From: Paramecium octaurelia
Lineage: Eukaryota > Ciliophora > Oligohymenophorea > Peniculida > Parameciidae
Length of the DNA stretch: 64,000 bases
Direction: 5' to 3'
NCBI GenBank assembly: GCA_905182995.1
Contig: CAJJDP010000147.1
Coordinates: 2,555 to 66,554 of the forward strand
The first letter of the stretch is position 1. Each line of letters begins with the position of its first letter. Shown piece after piece: positions 12,759-23,652 of the stretch. The notes beneath the pieces were generated by a model that made no database searches, had not been told where the DNA came from, and saw only the letters and a list, made by a program, of their open reading frames with translations. The translations under genes were made by a program, and so were the position numbers.

Positions 12759-13910
12759 TGAAGGCAACCGAAATAACACTTTTCCTTTTTTTGCTGATAC
12801 CTTCAATGCCATCATGCTCATTCTAAGTCTATCTCAGTCCCTCAGGTAACATGACAGGCTCAGGGGCAGTTCCCCAGAACATGTCAAATATGGCATCATT
12901 AGCGAATTTTTTTAATTTTATTTTCAAAGAGCTGCTAATAATTAAAATCAATTAAGTTGAGCAAGCATTATACATTTCTCTCTGAAACCCTCTATAAATT
13001 GGAGTAAAAATATGATTAGCATTATTGTTACCATTTTAAATCAGTACATTAGGATGCTGTATACGTAACATTTCTCAGTTTTGCACACTATTCTAAGCTA
13101 GCAGTAGCATCAGAATATTTGTGCATCTAGATATGGTATTGAATATTATTTAACTACAATTTTTCTCAACATATTTGGTTGCTACGGTATTTTTCATAAA
13201 ACAACTGAAACTACATGTTAAATAATATCTTCTGAATTATCAAAAGTAAATAGTTTATACAGCTACAAAAATTATCAAGTTTTACATTCAGTTATTATGC
13301 ATTTTGAGAAACATCCATATTATAAAATTAAAGAGTTACTTAATAATATTATTGCACAGCAATACTCTAAGCAAACCAGATTAATAAGTTTAGATGGCTA
13401 TTAAACTGAAGTGTTAGATATTACAACTCTATGCAATTATGACGATAGATTGTCCCTTGTTATTAACAAATCAGTCATTAATTCGGTTCTTCGAGACGGC
13501 TTTTAAGAAGCGTCACCAATTGACAAAACCTTACATATAAGATTTGTGATTTACTAAGTAAAAATCAGCAACCTAACCTTGGAGAATTAGCAACAGAATC
13601 TACACATAGGCATTTTTAAACTACATTTCATTATATATGAGGAGTATCTAATGAAATTAGCAAGTTAGATCCCAGATAAATCAAATCCAGGGAAACAGGG
13701 AGGGATTTATCATATCCAGTATCAGTGCATCACCTATACGATCATACCTCCTTATAAAATGTGTTTCAAGATTACAGGTGCTTAACAAGAGCCTCATTTA
13801 ATCCTCAGTTTAGTTCGATATTGGAAATTGCAGTACTATTTGTTAGTACCCATCTGCATATAGGCAGAATTAGATAACCATCCAAGTGTAAAGGAATACT
13901 TTTTATGAAA
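12759..13910 (+). pseudogene. Remnant of a secreted repeat protein with signal peptide
   Basis: A plus-strand ATG at 12759 is followed by a textbook signal peptide (MKATEITLFLFLLIPSMPS) and then VYLSPSGNMTGSGAVP. This resembles the SPSG-D-TG-G entry motif of pectin-lyase-like, right-handed beta-helix proteins. The frame ends at a TGA near 12980. A second open frame, about 13330-13910, contains ISNLTLENQQ, also beta-helix-like. The stretch between is AT-rich with no long frame. Family proteins are usually several hundred to thousands of residues long, so this is a broken copy. Confidence 0.4.
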
Positions 13911-14623
13911 GTGAGAGTTGCAAATACTTCTTAGCTTACATTACTATTATCAAGATTTAAATCACTAAGACATGCTAAAAATTGATCTTGATTGTCTAGA
14001 AACACTCTCAAAGGTTTAGGCTGAACTGAAATTTTGTACTCTCCATTATCTAGGCTGCACGCTGTGGCGCAAGACCAATAAGTTAATATTGTACATTCCT
14101 TAATTTATTGATTTGTATCAGCCTTAGAATTCCTTTCTAACGGGTGATAAGATGTCTGGATCAGTGAATATAGGTATACAGCATGATCATTTTATATAAA
14201 AATTGTGGATAGTTGGCTTGACTAGTTAGCTTTTTTTAGCCCTGATTAGGAATAAAATTTGGATTAATGTTAGAATTCTAGTAGAGATAAGATTAGTGTT
14301 GCCAAAACAGTCAATCTGCTAGAAAGACAGATTAAAATTTATCAAACTTATAAATTAGTATTTTAAATCTAACTTAACTAGATAAATACTCTAATGATTT
14401 CGAATGAATGGAGTTGAACTTGCTAGAATTTAAATATGGAATCAAAATACGATTTAATTCCATATGACTTTATATGCAAAAAAAAAATAAATCTATTGAA
14501 ATGGCTTAAATAATGATATAAATTTCCAAAGATTGGATAAAGAATTTATTTTCTCATTTTGAAATTTTTGTTACATATTTTTAATTTGTTAATGCCATAA
14601 CAATAATTGAAATATTATTAATT
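13911..14623. other. Intergenic or decayed, nothing assigned
   Basis: AT-rich sequence with only short frames. A minus-strand stretch near 13830-14060 can be read for about 70 codons but overlaps the plus-strand remnant and has no recognisable motif. No RNA gene or repeat array seen. Confidence 0.4.
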
Positions 14624-15243
14624 TCAAATCATGATTAAAAATAAATTGCAAGAAAAAAAAATTAAAATTGATATCAAGAACATTTAGAATTCTTTGATAT
14701 TGCCTTCTCCTATACATTTTCCAACCCAAGGACAATGATGATCATAACCTTTTACACAAATATTACATTAATAACAATGATAGGTTCCATATTCTTTTTC
14801 GAGATTACATTGTTAACAAGATTCTAAAAATTTTCAATTAGTAAAATTATTACTCTAAGTTTTTGCCACATAGGTTGAAGTAAAATTAATTCCTGGATTT
14901 TTTAGAAAAACTCTTAAATAGCAGATTTCCAATATTAAACCGCTCAGTACCGATCCTGAACTATGCCATATACCTGATTTAATGTAAATGATAGCACTAA
15001 TGAAATAAGTTCCCACAATTATCGAAATAATAGTGCAAACACTCAGAGGCCCTTCATTGAAATAACAAAATTACAATGCGGACCGATTGTTATTTACGGC
15101 TGACCATTATAAAATCTAAACATGAAGTTTTTTCCATAATGAGGTTTAAATGATTGATCATATTGTATATCAAGGATATCATTAGTTTTTTCTTTATAAG
15201 TCTAACTTAAATCAACTTGATTTAAAATATTTTACGATTTCAT
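14624..15243 (-). CDS. DHHC-type protein S-palmitoyltransferase
   Basis: Integral membrane acyltransferase that transfers palmitate to cysteines of target proteins. Removing two introns (23 nt near 15070; 30 nt, GTAATA...TTTTAG, near 14840) gives a 188-residue frame from ATG 15243 to TGA 14624. Features in order: a cytosolic N-terminus; GPHWPL before TM1 and TM2 (about residues 65-115); the Cys-rich domain CQQCNLEKEYGTYHCYQCN; the active-site motif GYDHHCPWVGKCIG; then TM3. The protein ends soon after TM3, so the usual fourth TM and TTxE/PaCCT region are missing. It is short for the family (usually 250-400 residues) and may be C-terminally truncated. Zinc-binding residues and the DHHC tetrad are intact. 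Confidence 0.85.
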
Positions 15244-15286
15244 CTTTGCAGGATTTTATAATAATTAGATATAAATAATATTCAAA

Positions 15287-15553
15287 TCATAGTGGGATTT
15301 AATTAATGAAGAAACAATTAGGTTTGATCTATGAATTATAATGCCTGTTCTTTTAATTACTCAAATAACTTTCCAAAATCCACCACATTTCAATTAGTTT
15401 TTAATTGTTTTCTTCCAATCTTAAAACTGCATTAGGCAACTAATAATTCATTCTATTATAAGAAATATTTATATACTTATTTCTTTATATACAATTAGTT
15501 TTCTTCAATATTTTCTATTCCTTACATAATGTTTTCAGAGTGTTAAATTTCAT
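15287..15553 (-). CDS. Small hypothetical protein
   Basis: An uninterrupted 88-codon frame from ATG 15553 to TGA 15287, upstream of and in the same direction as the DHHC gene. It is basic, begins MKFNTLKTLCKEQKILKK and has a short aromatic segment (EMWWILESYL). No domain recognised. It could be a short real gene or a chance frame, since only one stop codon exists in this code. Confidence 0.3.
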
Positions 15554-15654
15554 TTTAGTACGAAACTAATTATTATTGCAATTCTCATATTATTAATGAT
15601 ATTAGATGAATAAAATATTTTCCTTCTTGTTATGGATATAGATTATTGATTCTT

Positions 15655-16029
15655 ATGGATGTAGAAACTAAACGTAAACTAAAAAATATTGCAATATGTC
15701 CTGCTGAGCATATTTATTCAAATTCGAATTGTAATTAAATTTTGAAAATGAATTTTAAAAGGATCATTGCTATTAATTAAAAGTTTCTTAAATATAGAAT
15801 GGTTTAAGCTGAAGAAAATTACATCAAAAGAATTGTTACATTATTAAAATATTTTTCTTCTTGTTTAGAAAGCAATATTTTTTCAATTTTAGACCAGGTT
15901 TAATTAGAATACGAATTTATTTATTCTAAATAAGAAAAGCAAAAGGATAGATTTAAGATCAATATAAACTAATATTAAAGAAAAATAACGATTGAAAACA
16001 ATAATTAGATTCTGTATCATGTATAATGA
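15655..16029 (+). CDS. Hypothetical helical protein, 124 residues
   Basis: Single-exon frame from ATG 15655 to TGA 16027-16029, ending 48 bp before the downstream transporter on the same strand. The protein is Lys/Ile/Gln-rich and predicted helical, with a possible amphipathic stretch (KRIVTLLKYFSSCLESNIF). No signal peptide and no known motif. Codon use is like the neighbours, including TAA used as Gln. Confidence 0.45.
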
Positions 16030-16077
16030 GTTGTAAAATATAATTTTTATAATTAAAGTTCGTCATTAAATTTTACT

Positions 16078-17459
16078 ATGAAAAAGTATGCAAACTTATG
16101 GAAAGTTTTGTATATGAATCTCGTTCTGACATTTCATTTATCTTAATGTTTAGCCTTAGCCAGTCTATTGCCCCAAATTGCTGAATAAAATAACTACCCC
16201 TCCTTAGGTGAATTAGGATTAATTTGCATATACACAGTGAATCTAATTTTCAATCTGATTGGTATGATTATAACATAATATCTCAATATTAGCTCCTCTT
16301 TATTTAACTAAAATGAAATATAGATATGGGTTTGTCTTTCAAGCAATTTTAGTGTTGCCTTGCTTTATTCCTGCATTTTATGTATCAAGATGCAATGGAG
16401 ACAACATTTAAGATTTAATATGCAATCCATATATGTTGATTCCTCTGACTCTAATAGGGTGTGTCTTCTTAGGGGCTGGATTAGGTGGATATTTTGTTTT
16501 GTAAAATACATATGTAAGTGACTGTACAAGCGAGAAAAACAAAGAGTTGTATTTTGGGATAACTTATATGCTACTTGGATGTGCATATTTGTTGAATGGA
16601 CTCACTTCTGATTAATTATTAAAATATATTGGAAGAGAGAGTTTCTTTTTATACAGCGGATTATTCGAATGCGGATTATCTATTTTATTTATTTTTGTAT
16701 AATAACCTGATAAGAGTAATTAACATAAAGTCTCAGAGGCAAATTAAAATATGATATAGAATGATTCAATTGGAAAATCTGAAGAGTAGGTGGCAAATAT
16801 CAATGAAGAGTTTGCAAAAATTGGATTTTAAGCATAACTGAAATAGATTATGTAAAAATTTTAATTAAAGGAAATGAAATTTTTATTTTCTTTATTTATT
16901 TCTACTGGAGTTGTGATAGGTTTTGAGTTTGGAATTTTCCATAAATTCATTTCAGCCTCACTTCCTGGTGAAGACGAAATAACAGTCAATGTGAGAACAG
17001 CCAGAATCTTCCTGTATGTTGGAGTGGCTTAAATTGTGAGTGGGGTTTTTAATGGTTTGTCAAGATCTTTCGTTGGAATTATTTAAAATTCAATTTTTTA
17101 TGGAAATGCCTTTTAATGCATGAATATAATTGCTATTCTTAGTGCATTTTAACAAAATTACGATATCAATATCATTTTAGGCTTATTAATGTATAATATA
17201 GATTTTCATTTCTAGAGGATTTACAGACAACTCAGGACAATTTAATTCAGCAGTAATTATCTCAGATATTTGGAATGAAGATATGGCAATTTTTGGATTA
17301 TATTTATTCTGTCAAAACTTTGGAGTGATGTTTATAAATCTTGTTGCTATCTTTCTTGACGGATAATCGCTAGTGTATTATATAATATTGCTGATTATTT
17401 TGTAATGTGCTACTAGTTATTCGTAATAATAATTTAAAAGGTCACAACAAAAGGAATGA
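16078..17459 (+). CDS. UNC-93-like major facilitator superfamily membrane protein
   Basis: A predicted 441-residue, 11-12 TM protein once two introns are removed (31 nt GTATGA...TATTAG near 16260; 25 nt near 17200). The family hallmark after TM4 is present: GAGLGGYFVLQNTYVSDCT followed by NKELYFG, closely matching the UNC-93/MFS signature (ion-channel regulators in animals). A long Gln/Glu-rich cytosolic loop (about residues 205-255) separates the two six-helix halves. The second half has FISTGVVIGFEFGIF and GLSRSF. The C-terminus is short and Gln-rich. Substrate and partners cannot be inferred from sequence. Confidence 0.8.
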
Positions 17460-17485
17460 TGATATAATAAGAAATGTTAATATTT

Positions 17486-19243
17486 TCATTATTCCTCTGC
17501 TTCATCTTCAATTACATAGTCTGGGGGAAGTATAATTCTGATAAAGTCTTCCATTCCTAATTTTCCATCTTTGTCTAAATCATGCAATCTAAATAAATCT
17601 TCAACTTCCTTGGATGTAAAACCATAAGTAAAAGTCTTTTTGAGATCCTCCAAAGAGATATCTAATTATTTATTATATCTATTTACATCCTTTATTTTCT
17701 TGATCTATTAAATCATAAATCTATTGAATTCTAATCATACTGCTTTTCGGTAATATTCGCTTTCTTCTCATCTGCTTTGTATCATTATTTTTTAGAACCT
17801 CTAATTCAATGCTCTCTTTCGAGCTCTTAGAGAATACTTCGTTATATTACTTAATCCAATTGTTGATAATATCCAATTAAACTTTCGTTAATGAAGGATA
17901 TAGCTTTAACATCAATTGATCGAAAGTGACAAATCCTTTTTATTTTGAATCTAAGTAATTATATAAGCTGGCTGTCACTCTTTTCATATGAGGTTTATTT
18001 TAGAATGCTTTCGTAAAATCTTTAACTCCAATAACCTTATTATTATCAGATAGGGAATCAAAATAATTTTTTACTCTAAATATTTCATTTCTAGTTAAAG
18101 TACACCCTTTAGTGATAATAATGTTTTTCATAATCCTCCCTTAGCTTTTTACCCTCTTACCTAATGAAATAGGATTTTAAGCAGGGTGATGTAAACTTTA
18201 TGAAGGTTTCTCTGTTGACAAATCATATTTCTTTTAGTGCTAATCTAAGGCTTTTTCCAAGATATTTAGCTCTTCTAATTCTTCTTCCAAATTAACTTAT
18301 TTTTATGCTTGAATTTTCGGCAAAGATTAATTTCTTTATTATTAGATAGAAGATATCTATTGCTATTATTAACTTTTAGTATTGGCCATGTAACTGAACT
18401 TATTCCTTTTGCCAACTTAATCGTTTAGGCTTTTCATGTAATATTCATTCTTATTTGATTTAGTAATCATTTCTAGCATATTTTCTGCCTCTTATTCTGT
18501 ATAAGCTCGAAAAGAACGAAAGGCTTCAAAGGGTTCTTAAACTTTTTGCTTTGGTTCATACATCTGAAATAATTGTAAACCAGTAGGGTTGTTGTCTAAC
18601 CACTCTATTATCCTAAAATTATTTGTAATATTACTCGCTGAGTTCTAATGAATTGTCTACTTAAATATCACTCTTGAGAAACATCAACTTTGCAAACTTC
18701 TCTAACTAGATATAAGATGGCAATTCAGCTTCTGTCAACTTGCAGTATCCTAAAATAATTGATTTAAAAATAATCAGTAATTCGTTTAGACTTATGTTTC
18801 CGCTGCAATCGAGATCGAACACTACATATAAGACTAACAAATGAGTTGATGTGAATAAATACAATGAACTTTATGGATATATTAGGTATAGGCAGTAATT
18901 GTAAGAATACATATGAATTCATAAATGGAAAGAACTTTGTTTCCTACGCAAAACTAATCAAAGATGAAGCTTGCATTTGATCTGCTAAAAGGGACAATTT
19001 TACAGAAAATATTTTTATCAATAAAAGGAGAAGCTGACCTTCTCTAAAATTGTTCATAAACCTATCTGATCTCCAATAATGACCCTATATTAATAGCCAA
19101 CTATTACAGTGCAATAGTTATTTGAGGTTTGGATTAACATCCTTGGTAATATCAAATTTCAATTCCATCCTCCTAAGATGCATAGGAAGATTACTGATGG
19201 TGCCAGTTTCGTCTGCATTTGGATTTGATGAAACACTTCCCAT
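17486..19243 (-). CDS. Multi-EF-hand calcium-binding protein with N-terminal MGS
   Basis: 552 residues after removing four introns (23, 29, 22 and 25 nt; total an exact multiple of three). It begins MGSVSSNP, a plausible N-myristoylation site (Gly2, Ser5/6). The first clear EF-hand loop is DLDCSGNISLNE near residue 155, the last is DLDKDGKLGMED about 20 residues before the C-terminus, and degenerate EF-hand-like pairs lie between (DSLSDNNKVIGVKDF; DSKQKGFVTFDQ). A Gln/Lys-rich linker of about 100 residues splits the N- and C-terminal halves. It is probably a membrane-attached calcium sensor; the target is unknown. The 3' end converges on the transporter, 26 bp away. Confidence 0.75.
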
Positions 19244-19418
19244 TATTATAATAATAAATTTATAATTAAAACCGCCCAGATTATCTATTCGAGAGTCTAA
19301 GGAATGAAGAGTAGAATAATTAATTTTACTAGAAAACAATAAAGTGGGAAATAGAAATATACATTGAAAGTAAAATATTTATGACTTTTATGATTATTAA
19401 TTTTCGTTAAAAATAAAT

Positions 19419-19820
19419 ATGCTATATGTTTAGGAAAGCAGTGGCTACAGAAAATCTGTACGAAACAGCCTGTCATCCAGTCGAAATCAATCAAAAAAAT
19501 TGAAAGCAAGTTAACAATGTGAAGATATTTTGCTTAACATTAATTCTATGATGAACAAATTAGATTATTTGCAATAGGTAATTGAAAATAGAAATCATGA
19601 AACAAAAGCATAGTTAAGGAAATACACCCCTCAAAAATAATTTAATAAAGGAGTGCAGAATTTTAGTATGAACTAGTAGGACGCCTTCTTTATTGGGGAT
19701 AAAGAAAATAACTTCGAGAAATTGAATTGTTATTATCTAATGAAGAAATTTGAAACTCAGAAAAATCAGCATTAGCCCCAAAGATCTGAGTTTTCTAGAA
19801 GGAGATCCTTTGCTAATTGA
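19419..19820 (+). CDS. Small basic Ser/Gln-rich protein, 133 residues
   Basis: Uninterrupted frame from ATG 19419 to TGA 19820, divergent from the EF-hand gene (gap about 175 bp). The N-terminus is Ser/Arg/Lys-rich (KSVRNSLSSSRNQSKKLKAS), then a short helix (INSMMNKLDYLQQVIENR), then a basic tail ending RRRSFAN. It may be regulated by phosphorylation given the SxR clusters; function unknown. Gln is encoded by TAG and TAA repeatedly, as in the neighbours. Confidence 0.55.
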
Positions 19821-19991
19821 GAATATTTAGTTATACTTAAATTATCTAGTTTATTTATTTTTAAATTATGAAATAATCATGGAGTGGGAGTGATCCAATT
19901 GATTTTTGAATGAATAAATAAATGATTTCAGTAGTTACAACAGAGGGAATAATGATGTTAAAATATTATTATGTTCCATATATTGACTAAC

Positions 19992-20686
19992 TCAATCTCT
20001 CTTTTAATTTCCTCCTCTATTTCCTCTGTTGCCTTAAGGTCTTCTTTATCCTTATCCTCTGTTTTCTCTGTTATCTCTGCTGTCCCTATTGTCTCTGTTA
20101 TCTCTGTTATCTCTGTTATCTCTGTTGTCTCTGTTATCTCTATTGTCTCTATTGTCTCTGTTATCTCTGTCTCTGTTATCTCTTCTGTTTGTATTTGGTC
20201 TTGGTTCCTTTCTCACATATTCAATGTCAGAGTATTTCTTGCCATTTTAGTTGACGACAACTAAATCATCCTGAGATATAAATTGCTTAATTTACTTTTT
20301 CAGGAGTTATGCGTCCAAATTAATCAAGTGAAAGTCTGTGTCTTTCTTGAACGACTTCAGACAATCCGTTTCTCCATGCATAACTTTTACCCTTCTCAAG
20401 TTAGTTGGCATATTCTCCAACAACTCTGAATCTAATGACTCCTGTCTCATCTCCGGCCAAACCTTCAGCAACAATCAAAGTTGATCCGTCATATCTTTTG
20501 ATTTATTCTTTCTTGATATCTTCAATCTAGGATTTAGATATTTGAGTCTTACTTTGACGTAGGTATTATATCCATGAATTCCTGGCTTGACATCGCTGAG
20601 TTTGTCAACTAGTAGGTTAAAATTAGAAAAATACATTTAGGTTTAGTCAATTGACGAGTTTAAGGTGGTCTATTTTATGAAGCCAT
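19992..20686 (-). CDS. OB-fold nucleic-acid-binding protein (SOSS-B/ssDNA-binding-like) with RDN-repeat and RGG tail
   Basis: 205 residues after removing three introns (20609-20634, 20527-20552, 20271-20295). Residues about 17-115 match the OB-fold of SOSS-B/hSSB-type single-strand-binding proteins: DVKPGIHGYNTYVK, then GDETGVIRFRVVGE, then the LEKGKSYAWRNG loop and a final strand. The C-terminal tail is about 14 tandem Arg-Asp-Asn triplets (a few RDR/RDS/REN variants) followed by RRPQGNRGNRGG, an RGG-like nucleic-acid-binding tail. It is likely nuclear or RNA-associated; single-strand DNA versus RNA preference cannot be told. Start chosen as the only ATG giving a continuous spliced frame. 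Confidence 0.8.
20064..20190. repeat. Imperfect 9-bp tandem repeat (TCTCTGTTA type) encoding Arg-Asp-Asn
   Basis: The plus strand shows back-to-back copies of a 9-mer such as tctctgtta/tctctattg, which on the coding (minus) strand read AGA GA(T/C) AA(C/T). Third-position variation between copies, with the amino acids kept, suggests selection on protein sequence rather than fresh slippage. The array lies inside the OB-fold gene. Confidence 0.85.
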
Positions 20687-22056
20687 TGAATAAATATATT
20701 AAAAGATTTAAATACCTTGATTAATATTTAATTTTTTTTTGAGATTTATATTACAATTAACACAAGGGACATACCAATTAAAATAAAATACATATCAGTA
20801 TTGCTTGGAAAACGATATCTTTGTTAGCCCATACGATTCATCACAAAAGTCCTGATACGCCGTTCGTCCTGATCTTATAATTTTTATTACTTGCATTTTA
20901 TGATATATTGTTTCGACATGCTATATACTTTTAAGCTTTAATTAGCTAACCATCTCTTTCATAATAAGATTTTGTTGCTTAGAGTCTGGCCACTATTTTC
21001 TAATTTATTTATGTATGATATCCTTACTTCATTTTCGTCCTGCACTCGGTCTCTTTCAGTGTGCAACTATTTGTTGTTTTTGAAAACGTGAGATATTTCC
21101 TTGTATGATTTTACAAGCTTTTATTTATTGAGATTAGTAGTATGAGAGTTGATATATATCATCTTTCTGAGTAAAGCTGAATTACTTCGATTTATCTCAG
21201 CGTAGTGTTATTACATAATAATAACTAAATATCAATACTAATATTTGTTCGTTAATCTTGATGTAAAATGATGTTTGTATGGGCTTCCATTATCAACTGT
21301 AGCCTTAGCCTTGTTCACTAATTTAACATGTCTATCGTATGACTGAAAGATAATATTATTTTTACATAGGCTTATTGTTTTAGTTCTAAAATTTTACTAG
21401 AAGTAACATAATTCCACATCTGCTGAAAAGATCAATTTATTTATATAATTTTTTTTATATTTCTAAATTATAATATTATTCTTTGATCTTAATTTACTTT
21501 CTGACTCTATAATGCTATCTCTATTTAGTCTCTTGATCGATTTCATTATTAATTAATCTTTATAATTAATGATGAATAATATTCAGACCATATTAAGAAT
21601 ATTTTCCGATTCAAAATAACCTATTTCACTCAACTTAATTTAAGATTTTGATGTTCTATGCTTAAAAATCAATCAAATGAGGTTTAATTATTCACTCTTA
21701 ATATAATATGGATTCTAAGGTAAAATGTCTTTGAATCTATATCTTATATTGATCTTAATCATAATAAAAAAAGCCTTGTATACTCATTTAAGTTGAATCG
21801 AATTCAAAGCGAAATTTTGTAATGAAATCAAAATTCTATTCACATTGACGATTACGATGAAAATGTTATTTATTTAATTGTGAGTATATAGGAAGTTATG
21901 GATATTTCAAAAATCACATTAACTAGGCAGCATGAAGTTTAACAACAAGAATCTTAATTCTCATTTCAATTCTCTTAAAATATCTCTCAAATTATTTGGT
22001 TTTGAGAAATATTCTACCTAATTTTATTATTTTTTGTTATTTTATTAAACAAAAAA
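20687..22056. other. Long intergenic region, possible decayed coiled-coil fragment
   Basis: About 1.37 kb with no intact frame. On the minus strand around 20960-21090, short coding-like pieces occur (for example RVQDENEVRISYINKLE), interrupted by TGA and frame changes, suggesting a dead coiled-coil gene. The rest is AT-rich. No RNA gene seen. Confidence 0.35.
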
Positions 22057-23165
22057 ATGAGTCTTATGACAAAAAGAATAATAAAAGAGATTGAGCAACT
22101 GAGAAATGATCCTCCGTCTTCATTTGTGGCTTAGTGCATTAATAACAATCTATATGAATGGCATTTTACAATAAGAGGTCCAGAAAATTCAGATTATGCA
22201 GAAGGAATTTATCATGGTAAAATAGAACTTCCCTTTGATTATCCAATAAAACCTCCTAATATATTTTTTCTTACTCCCAACGGAAGATTTGAAGTAAAAA
22301 CAAAAATTTGCTTGAATATAACCAAATTTCACCCTGAAAATTGGAATCCAAGTTGGACAAGTAAGGTGATTTAATAATTATTCTCTAGTCAGAACTATGA
22401 TCGAAGGAATTATATAGCATTTCCATGTCAAAGACTTTGCTGTTGGTTCAATTCAATATACATCTAATTCAATAAAATCCTTAGCATTGGCAAGTCATAA
22501 ATGGGAATGTGATATTTGTGGTCCCATCATTAAATATATTGTTCCAAAACAAGTAGAATAATTTTAATTTGAAAAAAAAGAGTAGCATAAAGTCAATTAA
22601 AACGAAGTAATTCCTAATTTGTTAAATAGGTAAAAGAAGATAATTAGCAAACTTAGGAAGCCAACTCCAAACATTTGAAAGAAAATGAAATGAAAGAAGG
22701 AAAGTAAAAGAATGATTTACCTGAGGATGATCAAGAAATTCCAGACACAAAAGCATAAGTAGATGCATTAGAGAGATTAATTAGGAAAATTATATTTCCA
22801 GGTATGGAAAAGGGCCATTCTTAATTGAAAAGTTAGCAATTATAGAAAGATAGTCTTCACACATAAAACCTGTAACATTTTGATCAAAGTATGGATATAT
22901 CTTATGATAATCAGTTTATAGAAAATTAGAAGATGAGGAAAAGGTTTACGACTCTTTAGTTTTAGATAAAATAAAAGATGAAGAAATAAATAAAATGGAA
23001 AATGAAATACAAAAGGAATTAGAGTAGAAAAATTATAAAAACAAATAGTCATCCTAAATTAAGCTAATAGGTTTAGTTCTTCTAAGTGTAATATTTGGAA
23101 TAGTATTTGTAAATTTTGGAGAATTTGTTGAATAGAAAGCTAAAGATTGGCTGTTGCTTAATTGA
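22057..23165 (+). CDS. Tail-anchored ubiquitin-conjugating enzyme E2 (UBC6/UBE2J type)
   Basis: ER-membrane E2 of the ERAD pathway. Removing three introns (28 nt at about 22360, 23 nt at about 22606, 26 nt at about 22887) yields 343 residues. The UBC fold (residues about 5-155) carries LPFDYPIKPPNIFFLTPNGRF and the catalytic Cys in KICLNITKFHPENWNPSW, where UBE2J-type enzymes also lack the usual HPN spacing. WTIRTMIEGI follows. A long charged linker precedes a single C-terminal transmembrane helix (IKLIGLVLLSVIFGIVFVNF), the tail anchor expected for this class. The stop is TGA 23163-23165. Confidence 0.88.
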
Positions 23166-23198
23166 GATTAATCATTTGAATATAATATTGAATGTAAA

Positions 23199-23621
23199 TC
23201 AGGATATCATTTGTCTAAATACTGATTTAGTAATAGGCTGATCCTTAACATTAGTGTATTAAATCATAATCTTCATGTCTTAATCAGTCAAGCCAAACTT
23301 GTATTTCTAGTTCGCTGCTTTTAAGCCTTCAAAAGTGATTTTGCCTTTGCCCTATTCTAGGACTTCATAAATGCAGTCAAAGTTTTCTGGTTCAGACAAT
23401 TCAAAGTTGAATTATTGTGAAAATTCATCCTAATCCAGTTTTTGATTTTTTCTTCTTTGTAATTTCTTTAATAATAGGGAGCATTGTTCTCCACAAGCTG
23501 CTTCCACAACTGGGATGAAATCCTCAACAATTAGTTTCTCCTCAAAAGCATCCACGAATTCTTAGTATAATTATTACACTTCTGGAGTTTATGAATAATC
23601 GAATTCCTTTTACTAAAACAT
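23199..23621 (-). CDS. Small EF-hand-fold (calmodulin-superfamily-like) protein
   Basis: Intronless 140-residue frame, convergent with the E2 gene (33 bp between stops) and divergent from the transporter (31 bp). Helix-loop-helix spacing resembles a four-EF-hand protein (FTFEGLKAANQKYKFGLTDQ-like pattern near residue 100), but the loops lack the D-x-D-x-G series. RKNQKLDQDEF is the nearest to a calcium site. It is probably a non-calcium-binding member; partner unknown. Confidence 0.55.
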
Positions 23622-23652
23622 TCCCTTTTAATAATTAAATATTAATATATTG

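Noticed and set aside
19971-20264. Plus-strand Ile/Ser/Val repeat ORF (VISVISVISV...)
   Set aside because: It is the reverse strand of the Arg-Asp-Asn repeat array of the OB-fold gene.
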